Source: Lachnospiraceae bacterium
GTDB taxonomy: Bacteria > Bacillota > Clostridia > Lachnospirales > Lachnospiraceae
DNA length: 64,000 bases
Direction of reading: 5' to 3'
NCBI GenBank assembly: GCA_017453065.1
Contig: JAFTKW010000001.1
Location: 1-64,000 of the forward strand
The notes beneath the pieces are model-generated. The model searched no databases, had not been told where the DNA came from, and worked only from the letters and a program-made list of their open reading frames with translations. Shown here piece by piece: positions 24,285 to 34,700 of the stretch. A program made the translations under genes and the position numbers. The first letter of the stretch is position 1. Each line of letters starts with the position of its first letter.

Positions 24285-26363
24285 CTACGCTCCTCTCAGC
24301 ACATGCAGTTCATGCAGCGCTCGTGTGGATGCCACATAGTAAAGTTTTGCTTGGGACTGCTCCACTTCTTCCTCAGGGTCTAAATCCCACAAAACCACCA
24401 CATCAAACTCAAGGCCCTTGGTAAGCGCTATTGGTAGCACTCTAATATCTTCATCCATCCATTTAGACACCCACTCTGCGGCCTGTTCATCCTTGCAGAT
24501 AACCGCCACTGTCTCATAGCCCTTTTCCTTGGCAGACTTGGCAATAGTTTCAACTTCATCGTACATGGCGTCTTCACTCATCCCATGCTTTTTCTGCACT
24601 GGTATGCCATGGCGAATCACAGGGTCTATCTTGTATCTACCAAAGGAAGCTCTCTCCAAAATCTTTCCTGCATACTCAGAAATTTCGATCGTGTTTCGAT
24701 AACTCTTGGACAAAAGTCTGAAGCAATCTTTCTCTCCTGTGAGCATCCACTTACGCATATCCTCCCAGTCGTTCATGCCTGTCTCAAAGTTGATGTTCTG
24801 TGATACATCGCCCATGATAGTGAAAAAGCATTTCAGAAGAACTCGCTTCAGCGCATAGTAAACTGTCATACCAAAGTCCTGCGCTTCATCGATAAAGATT
24901 TGACCAAACTCCTCGTCTTCCTTTTTGCGAGTGATACGATACTGCACCATGAGCAGTGCTGCAATGTCATACACATCGTATCTATTTTCTATAGCATCTG
25001 CATTGTGCTGCGCCATATCCAACTTACCTGGATGAACACTATCGTAATATCGAAGGAATTCAGCATATATCTCATAGATGGATTCCTTGGGGGTTCTATC
25101 CTTGTAGTAATCCTTGTACTGCTTTAGCTTTTTAGACAAATATTCTTTTTCGCCATCTGGACAAAGGAATTTGATTCGTGTGCGCAATCTTTCATCCAAC
25201 ACCATCAACAACTTGGTGGCACTAAACTCTGGATTCTCTGCGATAAGTCTCTCATTGTTAGACTGTGTAAGCAGTACTCCCAAAGAAGGATCTCTCACCT
25301 CTTTCGTAGGCACATATTTCTCTCTGAGTTTCATCAGATATATTTCTAGTTCCAGCATAAAGTCCATCTTACTTCGCACGCTGGCATCTCTCGTTGGTGG
25401 CATTACTTTGTGCTTGGTCTTTTTCCATTCCTTGCCAAGCAAATGCGTCAGCATGGTATCCATACGTTTCTGCTTAATATCTGGAATATCCAGTTCGGGA
25501 AGTCCACTGGCGATGTAGGAAAGCAGCAAGTCATTGCCGCCTATGATACAGAACTCATTGGACATAAATCTTTCTTTGTAGTTATAAAGCATGTAGGAAA
25601 TACGATGCATGGCCACAGTAGTTTTGCCACTTCCCGCCACACCTTGCACAAGCACATTTCCAAAGGGACTCTGGCGAATGATTTCGTTTTGCTCCTTTTG
25701 AATGGTTGCAATGATGTCGCCAAGTACTGCTGTTTTGTTTTGTGCCAAATATTGAATCAGCAAGGCATCATTGGCAGCCACATCGCTGTCGTAGTAGCCC
25801 AGCATTTTTCCTTCCTGTATATCGTAAGTTCGTTTTTGCTTTAGGTCTATCTCCATGGGCTTTCCGCCTGGCAGATAGTAGCACCCTCTTCCCATTTCAT
25901 TTTCATAGTAAACAGTAGAAATAGGTGCACGCCAATCAGCTATCACCACATCTGTCTTGTTGCGGAATACACCGTTCTTTCCAATATAAACCTTGGATAT
26001 GCCTACCCGGTCATCCTCTGCGTAGTCAATTCTTCCAAAGTAGGGTTGCCTTAGGGACGCCCTATTTTTGCGAAGCTGGTTGTTCGCATGGTCCTCTAAG
26101 CTGGCTGCTGTCATGGCCTGATTGTAAAGCTCCGGATCTCCGGAAGTCATGGCCTTCATCAGCCTTGCGGTCTCTGCCTTTCGCATAGCCGCTTCTTCTT
26201 CGTAATAAGTAATGTTTCGTCTGATGAGCCCTAAGCACTCCTCTAAGTGCTCTAACTCTAACTGCTGGTCAGTTAACTGACCATTTTGCGATTGGTCCTG
26301 TTGCTGTTGTCCATTTCGGTCGCCTGCAATTTCTTGTGTTTGTTGCTTGGTTGTTTCTGACAT
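24285..26363 (-). CDS. helD: HelD-like superfamily 1 helicase
   Basis: A 692-residue UvrD/Rep-type ATPase of the HelD group. In Gram-positives HelD binds stalled RNA polymerase and frees it from nucleic acid. The N-terminal arm (~30-120) is a helical hairpin after a Gln-rich start. Walker A is GVAGSGKTTVAMHR, motif II is IFIDEAQDF, motif III/IV has IMGDVSQNI and SYRNTIEIS, and motif V/VI has TKGLEFDVVVL and YVASTRALHELHV. It stands alone between two terminators. The ATG at 26363 follows GGAGGCATTGT. Confidence 0.88.
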   Translation of the reverse strand: MSETTKQQTQEIAGDRNGQQQQDQSQNGQLTDQQLELEHLEECLGLIRRNITYYEEEAAMRKAETARLMKAMTSGDPELYNQAMTAASLEDHANNQLRKNRASLRQPYFGRIDYAEDDRVGISKVYIGKNGVFRNKTDVVIADWRAPISTVYYENEMGRGCYYLPGGKPMEIDLKQKRTYDIQEGKMLGYYDSDVAANDALLIQYLAQNKTAVLGDIIATIQKEQNEIIRQSPFGNVLVQGVAGSGKTTVAMHRISYMLYNYKERFMSNEFCIIGGNDLLLSYIASGLPELDIPDIKQKRMDTMLTHLLGKEWKKTKHKVMPPTRDASVRSKMDFMLELEIYLMKLREKYVPTKEVRDPSLGVLLTQSNNERLIAENPEFSATKLLMVLDERLRTRIKFLCPDGEKEYLSKKLKQYKDYYKDRTPKESIYEIYAEFLRYYDSVHPGKLDMAQHNADAIENRYDVYDIAALLMVQYRITRKKEDEEFGQIFIDEAQDFGMTVYYALKRVLLKCFFTIMGDVSQNINFETGMNDWEDMRKWMLTGEKDCFRLLSKSYRNTIEISEYAGKILERASFGRYKIDPVIRHGIPVQKKHGMSEDAMYDEVETIAKSAKEKGYETVAVICKDEQAAEWVSKWMDEDIRVLPIALTKGLEFDVVVLWDLDPEEEVEQSQAKLYYVASTRALHELHVLRGA

Positions 26364-26669
26364 ACAATGCCTCCGTTGCTTGCTGTAATGGTTTGCACTA
26401 GTCGTTTCGCATCTGGCGAAGCGATTCTGGCACTTCTTACATGTTTTTAGTTTCTTTTTACCTTTTGCAAATGGTAGATTTAGTATATCTCATTTAAAAA
26501 ATATTACTAGACTTATTTTTTTATTTGTGTTAAACTACAAACTGAAGTTTGGAAAGAAAAAGCGTTCTCTTTTGAGAACGCTTTTTTACGTTATTTCGTT
26601 TGTGCCGTATGGGTACTTAATCGAAGTTGATTCAAAGTAGCATCGCTTCTAATACTTTACTTTTTCATT
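26364..26669. other. intergenic region with a terminator
   Basis: About 306 bases between helD and the NUDIX gene. It holds the strong terminator at 26556-26587 and an AT-rich stretch likely to contain the helD promoter. No small gene is seen. Confidence 0.4.
26556..26587. terminator. bidirectional terminator
   Basis: AAAAAGCGTTCTC and GAGAACGCTTTTT form a 13-bp stem with T-runs on both strands. It ends the message of the NUDIX gene cluster. Confidence 0.85.
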
Positions 26670-27206
26670 TTACACGTAAAACTGCAAAGCATACAAAATA
26701 GCTAGAATAGACACTCCATCTTTCGTCCCATTGGTTCGTAGCAATTCAAGATATTCCTCTCTGGAAAACCATCTCTTGCTACTCACTTCGTCGGTATCCT
26801 GAATATCTGATTCCGCAGAAACTCTTGCTGCAAACACATGCACCAGAGCATCTGACATACCATTGCATGGGTTTTGACTACATAGATATTTTAGATCATG
26901 CAGCTCGCAACCAGTCTCCTCCACCGCTTCCCGCTTTGCGGCTGATTCAATATCTTCTCCAGTTTCTATCTTTCCAGCTGGAATCTCCCATTCTAGATGT
27001 CCTACGGTGTATCTACGATTATGTATGAACAAAATATCATTCTTTTCATTAAAAATGACAACCGCAACGGCTTCTTTCGGATAATGAATCTGATGATATT
27101 TTTCAATTACATATCCACTTGTAAGGCGGACTCTATCTGTATACAGACAGACATGATCACTCTCATATATTGTTGTACGCTCAAGGCGTTCTGGCATTTG
27201 ATTCAT
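26670..27206 (-). CDS. NUDIX hydrolase (ADP-ribose pyrophosphatase-like)
   Basis: A 178-residue NUDIX enzyme with an intact box GKIETGEDIESAAKREAVEE followed by TG, coordinating Mg2+ for cleavage of a nucleoside diphosphate linked to another group. The N-terminal strand layout and WEIPAGKIE resemble ADP-sugar pyrophosphatases. It is the last of several small co-directional genes. AGAGGTGA precedes the ATG. Exact substrate unknown. Confidence 0.85.
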   Translation of the reverse strand: MNQMPERLERTTIYESDHVCLYTDRVRLTSGYVIEKYHQIHYPKEAVAVVIFNEKNDILFIHNRRYTVGHLEWEIPAGKIETGEDIESAAKREAVEETGCELHDLKYLCSQNPCNGMSDALVHVFAARVSAESDIQDTDEVSSKRWFSREEYLELLRTNGTKDGVSILAILYALQFYV

Positions 27207-27232
27207 AATTAGTCACCTCTGGAAACAGAAAT

Positions 27233-27730
27233 TTAACTCAATAAAATCTGTTCTGCTTTTTCAATATCTTCTAGTGTTAACCCTGTTATTGGGTTTGGCA
27301 TAACCTGGTGTTTTTCTACTTGATAATTATGCAAATTCAAATCATCAATAACCACCCATCCAGAAACATCATTATTTAATTTCAACCACAAAAGGATTTC
27401 TTCCGCTTTTACTAAACTAAATTTTTTAGTTCTTCTTATTTCTTCAGTAGTTAAATCTGGGGTTAATCCTTCTATAGACAATCCTGCTTTTGCAAACATA
27501 TCAATCAATCGCTCCGTCTCTATTCGAAGTGGGTTCAATTCTGCATCAAACCAACTACGCCATCCCGAATGAAGTATTATTTTCGCATTTGTCCTTTTTA
27601 CCAATTCTGCTAAAATCTTAACCTTTTCTTCATCAATTAATGTTCCATCACTAATCTCTCTTTGATGCTTATCATTCCAAAATTCAGAATTAAGCACACC
27701 ATCTACATCCAAAAAAAGAACCCTTGTCAA
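27233..27730 (-). CDS. HAD-superfamily hydrolase
   Basis: A 165-residue compact HAD protein. Motif I is LFLDVDGVLN (nucleophile and acid Asp), motif II IILHSGWR, and motif IV VVIDDLN. It resembles the HAD domain found in bacterial RNA-repair polyproteins, so a phosphate end on RNA or a nucleotide is a possible substrate. The start is a TTG, seven bases after GAGGAG; no in-frame ATG is near. Confidence 0.75.
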   Translation of the reverse strand: MTRVLFLDVDGVLNSEFWNDKHQREISDGTLIDEEKVKILAELVKRTNAKIILHSGWRSWFDAELNPLRIETERLIDMFAKAGLSIEGLTPDLTTEEIRRTKKFSLVKAEEILLWLKLNNDVSGWVVIDDLNLHNYQVEKHQVMPNPITGLTLEDIEKAEQILLS

Positions 27731-27759
27731 TGCATTCTCCTCAGCAACCTCAAATTTGC

Positions 27760-28278
27760 TTAATCCAACTTACCAATAACATGTTTTACTATTTCTAGAT
27801 TCCTCTGCAAATCATTCATAACTTCCATGCGATGCCCTACCTCTGGCTCTATATGGCATTTTACGTTATGCTCTGTACAATGCTTCTCTACCAAAGAAGA
27901 AGATATGTATCTGTCTCTATCTCCCATTGCAACCAAAAGCACATCATTCTCGTTAGTGATATAGCTCATTGTATCCTCTATTGGCGTAAACAGAATCACT
28001 GATGCAGGAATACATAGCTGTTCTTTTACTTTACAAGCTACCAAAGTCCCTATGCTCTTTGCTACGAAAACGATGTGTTCATATTCCGTCCAGTCTACAT
28101 CATCAAGCACTTTTAGTGCATTATCCAACAAAATATCCAAAGGACATTCTCCAGTCATAGGATGATTGATAAACACCTTCTCGTAACCCATATCCTCAAA
28201 ATGTTTTGCCCCAAAATAAAGAAGCGGTATTTCATTACCTCTTCCTCCTGGAAATGAAACTACTATTCTTTTCCCCAT
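27760..28278 (-). CDS. small alpha/beta-hydrolase-like protein
   Basis: A 172-residue alpha/beta-fold protein. VAKSIGTLVA stands where hydrolases have the GxSxG nucleophile elbow, VAMGDRDRYI has the acid position and EVGHRME the histidine. It could be a small esterase; the first Gly of the elbow is replaced. GGAGGAATAAG precedes the ATG. It lies in the small-gene run at 26.6-31.6 kb. Confidence 0.65.
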   Translation of the reverse strand: MGKRIVVSFPGGRGNEIPLLYFGAKHFEDMGYEKVFINHPMTGECPLDILLDNALKVLDDVDWTEYEHIVFVAKSIGTLVACKVKEQLCIPASVILFTPIEDTMSYITNENDVLLVAMGDRDRYISSSLVEKHCTEHNVKCHIEPEVGHRMEVMNDLQRNLEIVKHVIGKLD

Positions 28279-28305
28279 CTTATTCCTCCATTCTTCAGCT
28301 CACAC

Positions 28306-28731
28306 TTAAAAAGAGGCTTCAAACCAGAACCAATTATCGATGATTCGTATAGACTTACCATTGTTATCTGTTCCATCCGTCCATGTCGCACTATCACCAT
28401 CCACTTCCATCGTGGCAATAGAAGCATCAGCAACAGAAAAAACTGTATGTGCATTGTCTCTAGAATAGTAAAATCCTTTATAGACAGTACTAGGCGCTAA
28501 TCCGAAACCACCTGTCATAAATTCCACCATTTTTTCTTCATGACAAATGTCTACATCCCATAGTCCATAGGTGGTGCTTCTCATTTCGCTATTTCCTAAT
28601 AGGTTTTCTGAATATGCTTCCAAGTGTTCGTGAAACATTTTCACATATGTTTGAATAAGTTTGTCCTTAAATAAAAAGCACAAGACAATCATTATCAGCA
28701 ATACGAATATTACGATTCTTTTCTTTTTCAC
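28306..28731 (-). CDS. membrane-anchored protein of unknown function
   Basis: A 141-residue protein with one N-terminal membrane segment (IVIFVLLIMIVLCFLF) after a basic start, and an extracytoplasmic domain rich in aromatic and acidic residues (GFYYSRDN, IIDNWFWFEASF). The start appears to be GTG with GAGGT upstream. No family recognised. Confidence 0.55.
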   Translation of the reverse strand: MKKKRIVIFVLLIMIVLCFLFKDKLIQTYVKMFHEHLEAYSENLLGNSEMRSTTYGLWDVDICHEEKMVEFMTGGFGLAPSTVYKGFYYSRDNAHTVFSVADASIATMEVDGDSATWTDGTDNNGKSIRIIDNWFWFEASF

Positions 28732-28782
28732 GTTAATATACCTCTTTCACACTTATGGCTACTTAATATCGCATATTGAAAA

Positions 28783-29340
28783 TTATTCTTCTCTCATAAA
28801 TTGATCAACACTTCGCAATATCTCCTCATCCGTCTGATAAGAAAAGCTATCTGCGTTAATGAATATTATTCTTCCAGGAATTTCTTCTTTTCCTGAATGT
28901 TCAGTATATCTTTTAAAATCTTCAAAAACATCTAATGTTGTGCTCAAATGTACTGGATGCCTATTTTCGTTGTAAATTCGATTCAAATATCGTTTATGTA
29001 AAATGCTGGCATCTCCACGAAGTACAAGGGTAAGTACCTCGTAATTATTTTCTTGTGCTATTTTATGTATTCTTTCTAATTCTTTTTTATGGAAGTTTGA
29101 TTCCAAGATGAGATTCTTGTCAAGTTTACTAAATTCCGAGAATACAAAAAGCATCAGCTCTATTGTAGCCTTTGATAACTTCAAATTTTCTTCTCTGTTT
29201 GAAAATCCGATGGTATCACCTAATACTTCCTTAATTGAATCTTTGCAAAATACATTTGTTCCATATCTTGTAGAAAGAACTTTTGCAAAGGTAGATTTAC
29301 CGGTCGCCAAATCACCCATGATCAATAACAGTTTTTTCAT
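28783..29340 (-). CDS. P-loop kinase-like ATPase
   Basis: A 185-residue AAA/zeta-like P-loop protein with MGDLATGKSTFAKVL at the N-terminus, a FCKDSIKE motif and a lid with ILHKRYLNRIYNENRHP. It resembles small-molecule or nucleoside kinases of the AAA_33 type, which phosphorylate antibiotics, sugars or RNA ends. AGAGGTG precedes the ATG. The nearby HAD phosphatase may be functionally linked, but no operon-wide pathway is evident. Confidence 0.7.
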   Translation of the reverse strand: MKKLLLIMGDLATGKSTFAKVLSTRYGTNVFCKDSIKEVLGDTIGFSNREENLKLSKATIELMLFVFSEFSKLDKNLILESNFHKKELERIHKIAQENNYEVLTLVLRGDASILHKRYLNRIYNENRHPVHLSTTLDVFEDFKRYTEHSGKEEIPGRIIFINADSFSYQTDEEILRSVDQFMREE

Positions 29341-29367
29341 AATACACCTCTACAACTTCAAATATAT

Positions 29368-29856
29368 TTAGTATTTCCTTATCACAACTACTGAAATTAC
29401 AATAAGCAATACTGGTATTAAAATCTTGATCAAATCCTGAGCGAATTCCAAACTTCTAAAATAAACGTTATATCCTTCACTTCGAATGAGTAAACACAAT
29501 CGATTGTCTTCAGAATTATCTAAATCTACGGAATACCACGTGCCATCTTCATAATAGACAGTAATCTCAACATCACGAAACCGTCTAAAGCGTTCTATTT
29601 CTATGGCCTGATTTAAATTCGGCATTTTTTCATAGTATTCGATGTACTCTAAAGAATATTTCTTTTCCTCTAGCAGAGAAATCATAGTTTCTTTCATCAA
29701 GGAAACAATTTGCTGTCTGTTACTGTCAGTAATCTTGATTCTGTCACATTCTCTCACAAAACCCGCAATATATAGCCAAAAACTATTCCATAAAAAAACT
29801 AGAATAGATACGATTATGACGACAATCGCAAGTGCTTTTATATATTTTGCTTTCAA
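29368..29856 (-). CDS. two-segment membrane protein
   Basis: A 162-residue protein with membrane segments at both ends (IVVIIVSILVFLWNSFWLYI and LIPVLLIVISVVVI) and an outside or inside loop of about 95 polar residues. The start is TTG after GAGGTGATAGC. No family recognised. Confidence 0.5.
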   Translation of the reverse strand: MKAKYIKALAIVVIIVSILVFLWNSFWLYIAGFVRECDRIKITDSNRQQIVSLMKETMISLLEEKKYSLEYIEYYEKMPNLNQAIEIERFRRFRDVEITVYYEDGTWYSVDLDNSEDNRLCLLIRSEGYNVYFRSLEFAQDLIKILIPVLLIVISVVVIRKY

Positions 29857-29905
29857 GCTATCACCTCGTAATATAAATCTACCTATTCCACACTAAAAAT
29901 GGAAC

Positions 29906-30385
29906 CTAATCACATATATCACTCAATCCAAAAACCAAAACCCTTTTCAACACTTCCAATGAAACCTCTACTTGATAACCGATTTTTCCGCCACTAAATA
30001 CAATCGTATCAAAGTCTGTAGCTGATATATCTATGGTCGTTTTAAACTGCTTCTTCATTCCTATCGGGGAACAGCCTCCATGAATATATCCAGTTAAAGG
30101 CAATAGATCTTTCGATTTTATCATTTCTATGCTTTTTTCATTCACTGCTTTGGCTGCTTTTTTAAGGTTTAACTCCTTGCTGACAGGCACCAAGAACACA
30201 TAATAATTCTTACTGTTTCCTACCGTAACCAAAGTTTTAAATACTTGATCTGCATTTTGATTTAATACAGTTGCAACATCCATACCGCTTATAGCATCCG
30301 TATCTGCATAACAGTGACTCTCATATGGTATTTTGTTTTGGTCTAAGATTCTCATTACATTTGTCTTGTCATTATTCTTTTTCAT
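29906..30385 (-). CDS. ybaK: Cys-tRNA(Pro) deacylase, YbaK/EbsC family
   Basis: A 159-residue single-domain trans-editing protein that hydrolyses Cys-tRNA(Pro) mischarged by prolyl-tRNA synthetase. Family features are the KTLV strand with its lysine, the LPLTGYIHGGCSPIGMKK loop and a final strand with FSGGKIGYQVEVS. Length and domain fit the family exactly. Housekeeping role; its place in this run of small genes suggests no special partner. Confidence 0.88.
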   Translation of the reverse strand: MKKNNDKTNVMRILDQNKIPYESHCYADTDAISGMDVATVLNQNADQVFKTLVTVGNSKNYYVFLVPVSKELNLKKAAKAVNEKSIEMIKSKDLLPLTGYIHGGCSPIGMKKQFKTTIDISATDFDTIVFSGGKIGYQVEVSLEVLKRVLVFGLSDICD

Positions 30386-30395
30386 AGCACAATCT

Positions 30396-31109
30396 CTATA
30401 ACCTCAGTTTCTGTACATTGCACTCCACAATCTTCTGGGTTGCATCATCTACGAATGCATCCATCTGCTCCTCGTTCAGCCATGGATATTCTCTATCTAG
30501 GCCCTCACGTCCTGCCAGATAAAATCCCGTAATGTACTGCCTTCTGTTGTCAAAGGCGTCCTCTGCAAAAAAGTCTATAAACTCATTTTTAAACCCTATT
30601 GCGTTTTCGTACACATGAAAAGCATGGAAATCTGGATGTTTTTGCAGATAAAGGAAATCCAAGTCATACCAATCCTTTTTCCACTTCCACAATGTTCCTG
30701 CCCGATTCATCTCAAAGTTTTCTTTGTCTCGGAGTCTGCTTGGATTGACCACATGCTCCGCCCACAACATATCTGTCAGTAAATGATTGTAATATCCCAG
30801 ATAAAAGGAGAGTTGACGCTCATCATACCCTGCCATTTTCTCATTTGCTAAATATTCTCTGGTAAACCTATCAATATCAACCTTCTTTAGCCCATTCTCA
30901 TCCAATGCGCTAAAATGAGATACCCATGTGCTAGGCGTAAAGGTAGTCCAATCCTCACTTGGCACGCCGCTGTCTGGTGCAATATTTCCCATCACATACT
31001 CTGTCTCGAGCAATGCCAATTTACCTTCACTTGCACTTCTTACGCACAACTCACTCATTCTTTCAAACACTTTTTCTGCCACCCTTAGGTGTACCATCCA
31101 CGAAGCCAT
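30396..31109 (-). CDS. zinc-dependent phospholipase C-like protein
   Basis: A 237-residue protein of the clostridial zinc-dependent phospholipase C-like group, intracellular here (no signal peptide). MASWMVHLRVAEKVFE is the usual opening; YVMGNIAPDSGVPSEDWTTF has the metal-binding type motif and FYLGYYNHLLTDMLW a His-Asp pair. ATG 31109 follows AGGAGGGG by five bases; the longer frame to 31178 would run back into the GNAT gene. Function in this family is not settled. Confidence 0.7.
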   Translation of the reverse strand: MASWMVHLRVAEKVFERMSELCVRSASEGKLALLETEYVMGNIAPDSGVPSEDWTTFTPSTWVSHFSALDENGLKKVDIDRFTREYLANEKMAGYDERQLSFYLGYYNHLLTDMLWAEHVVNPSRLRDKENFEMNRAGTLWKWKKDWYDLDFLYLQKHPDFHAFHVYENAIGFKNEFIDFFAEDAFDNRRQYITGFYLAGREGLDREYPWLNEEQMDAFVDDATQKIVECNVQKLRL

Positions 31110-31132
31110 AAAGTCCCCTCCTACTTTTACGC

Positions 31133-31603
31133 TTACAGGATAACCTCCATTCCAACCTTCTGTGGCTTTAATCCGCACTTTTCATAGAATTTCATTGCAG
31201 ATTCGTTGCAGCTCCACACATTCAAGGTCACGTTGTAGCAGCCATTTCCCCTTGCAAAGTCCAGCACATACTCGTACAACTCTTTTCCAATCTTGCATCC
31301 TCGCATGGTTTCATCCACGCACAAATCATCAATGTATAGTGTGGTAATATCTGTCAGGATATTGTCCCCTTGGTGCTTTATAAACACACAAAAGGCATAG
31401 CCTTGTACTACATCGTCCTGGTCCAGAGCTACAAAGATAGGTCTGCTTTCGTCTTTTAATATGGCACCAAGCTGCTCATCTGTGTACTTCTTTACACCAC
31501 CCTTAAACAAATCTGGTCTTCCCTGGTGATGTACCTCAAGTACCTGTGAGAGCAAATCGCCTATTCTTGGAATGTCCTGCTCCTGCGCACGTCTAATCTT
31601 CAT
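31133..31603 (-). CDS. GNAT acetyltransferase
   Basis: A 156-residue GNAT with the acetyl-CoA loop VDETMRGCKIGKELYEYVLD and NESAMKFYEKCGL. The layout matches amino-group acetyltransferases of clostridia. AAGGGG lies upstream of the ATG at 31603; the next gene follows 23 bases later, so the two are likely co-transcribed. Confidence 0.78.
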   Translation of the reverse strand: MKIRRAQEQDIPRIGDLLSQVLEVHHQGRPDLFKGGVKKYTDEQLGAILKDESRPIFVALDQDDVVQGYAFCVFIKHQGDNILTDITTLYIDDLCVDETMRGCKIGKELYEYVLDFARGNGCYNVTLNVWSCNESAMKFYEKCGLKPQKVGMEVIL

Positions 31604-31741
31604 ACTAATTTTCCCCTTTTTTGTTTCTTTGCTGCATCTTAGATGCTACCTAAATGTCACATCCTTGCAAAATATGTGTAGCCTTTACAGGCACCCATTG
31701 TTACTTAGTAAAACAGAAGCCACTTCGAGCCTAAAGCATGC

Positions 31742-34700
31742 TTAGTGAAACTGCATCCACCCAAAATCAAAGTTGCTACCAGGTAAATATACCAGTTCCA
31801 GCTTCCAACCATCACCTTTCAAGAGTTGTACATCTTCATCCGCTTTGGCGTCCTGACCCTCAAAAACGTTCAAATGGAAAGTCTGCTCTGTCCACTCGTA
31901 TGCCTTTGCAAACTCTACAATCTGTACCTTGGTCTGACCGTCTTTTGTAAAGCGCAGATGGATGGTGTTTGTATCAAGAGGTGTTCTGCCGCTGATGGTT
32001 ACCCTACTTACACCCTCTGAGCCAAAATCCATGTCTGCATATTCAATCGCTACATTGTTTCCAATGCCTAAAATACTTTCTCCATCCAGTTTAAAGCTGT
32101 CTCCATAAATATGAGTCAAATCTCCACCGGTAAGTTTCTGCAAGCCTTTTACTGGTCTACTAAACACAAAGCCCTTCACATGCACCTTGGCGTAGAACAC
32201 CAGACAAAGGGTGGTCAGGCCCTTCATCCTTCTGGAAAGCTTATAGGTTTCTGGCTGATACACAGCCCAGATAGATGGCTTCTGATATATGACATCTGCT
32301 AACTTCTCACTGCCTGGATCAGCCGTCATGCCTTCCCAAATCTCAATACGATAAGGCTTTGCATCCAGTGCGAAAATAGGAATCGTGATTTCATCAGAGC
32401 CAAACTCTCCGAAGTCCACATCCACAAAGCCAATTTCACTTCTCTCGTGTCCTGAGGAAACGCCCTTTTCATTGCCATTTCCGATATCACCCACAGAGCA
32501 GTTGCATAGGCCTCCTGTGACAAACTCGTATGGATCTAAGAATGGTTTTCCAAGTCCTGCTGCCTTACATTCTATCTGAGAAATCAGTTTAATCTTTCCT
32601 GTCCCATTGTCCGTGCTACAGCGGAGCATAAATTCTCCGTCCGCTTTTGCTGTCACCAATGCGCACTCGTTGCCCTCTGCATCCTTGCCTAGGCTTTCTA
32701 CTTTGGCAATTGGAGAGGCAATTCCAGCATAAGTTACTGCTGACCAAATCACATCTTGATTGGCATATTTAGGGTATGTAATCGCCTTAACCTTGATTTC
32801 CTTGGTCTCTCCATCAAAAGAAAGTGCCTTTTCACTTACAATATCAATCTTACGAATCCATGGCGCATCGTAAGGACACAGGGTATCTGTATTTGCTTCG
32901 CAGACAGGTACCTCCTCCATGTCAATCCAGGTGCCATCTGGCATATAAAGTGGAGCGTCCAGTTCATTGACCTTGATGGTCATAACTTGTTCATCCTGCA
33001 TGTCCGAACACTTCACAACCCCGACCTGCTCCTGACCGCAAACTTCCTGAGCGCCTTGCGCTTTGCACTTGCCTATATCTCTCTTCACCTTTACGCAGAT
33101 CTCACCGGCTTCTTTGCCTGCTGCCACAATGGCTAACAGTTTTCCACTGAACAATTTTCGCTTGGTTCCCTTGTAGCTGTCGTAGTCTGTGCTATCTCCA
33201 TTGTCAATGCCGAGGAGTCTTCCCGCACCACTGACCTGAACAGTCACATAGTCAGAGGCATTTTCTACCACTCTTCCCGCTTCATCTCTAGCTTCAATGG
33301 TCACAAAGGCGAGACTTCTTCCGTCGGCGGGCATACTTTCTCTATCCACACTCACATGCAGGGATGCAGTATCTGTAAAGGAACTTCTTTCTTCTCTGGC
33401 AAGTTCTGTTCCGTGTTCATCATAAGCGATTGCCAGCAATGATCCTTTTTCGTAGTTTAGCTGCCAATTTTGAATCAACTGCTTGCCTTTCACATGGTCT
33501 ATTTCACGCACACCAAGAGAATTTCCGTTCCAAAAGAGTTCTACCTTAGGGCAGTTGGAGCACACTCGCACATCAATCAGCTGTCCTTCATTGAAGTCCC
33601 AGTAAGGGAAAATATGCACCATAGGCTTTACTTTGTAATCCGTCCACTCTGCCTGGAAGGTATAAAAAGCATCTTTGGGGAAACCAGCAGTATCTATCTG
33701 TCCATAGTAAGAGTTCTTAGTCTTGTATGGGGTAGGCTCTCCTATGTAATCGAAGCCAGTCCAAATAAACTGCCCCATGCAGTAGGCAGCGTCTCTATCG
33801 TCTGTAATACATTTTTCTACACTTTCTGCTCCCCAGCTGGTAGTGGAGTTTCCAAGGGCAGAACACTGCTCATCGTCATCCGCCAGCAGTAGTTTGTTTA
33901 AAGGGAAATGATAAATACCACGACTGTGTACTACTGAGGCAGTTTCGCTTCCGTAAATCACCCAGTCCTTGTATTTTTCATGATGTTCGTCGTATATCTT
34001 TTCCAAATAGTTGTAACCAGCCAATTTCAGTAAGTCCACACACTTCTGGGTATTCTCCCAAGGGAGGAAGTTGGAACCTATGGTGACAGGCGCATTGCCT
34101 CTTGGGTCATTGCTCTCCACCCAGGCCTTAAGATTGGCCGTCACTTCAAGACCACGCTCATGAAAATGAGTATCGTAAATCTCATTGCCGATACTCCACA
34201 TGATAAGGCTTGCATGATTGCGATCTCTGCGCACCCAACTAGCCACATCTGAAGGTGCCCATTCCTTGAAAAAGCGCGCATAGTCATAAGTGGTCTTTGG
34301 CATTTCCCACATATCGAATGCCTCTGAAACCACCAGCATACCCATCTCATCTGCCAAATCCATTAGATTAGAGGCTGGCATATTGTGGGTAGTACGAAGC
34401 GCATTGACTCCCATCTCTTTTAAGGTGGCGATCTTTCTTCTCATAGCGTCAGATCTATACGCCGCCCCCAAAGAACCTAAATCATGATGCTCGCATGCGC
34501 CATGCAGTTTCAGCCATTTGCCGTTTAGGAAAAAACCTTCTGTAGTACTAAAGGTTGTGGTCTTAAAGCCTATGCGAGTGCGCAGGAAATCAAAACATAC
34601 TGGTAGCGTAGCATCATCCCGAGCAACTTTTGCGTTTCCAATGTCGTCGCCAAGTACCACTTCTACCTCATACAAAGTTGGTTCTTCCAAAGTCCAAAGC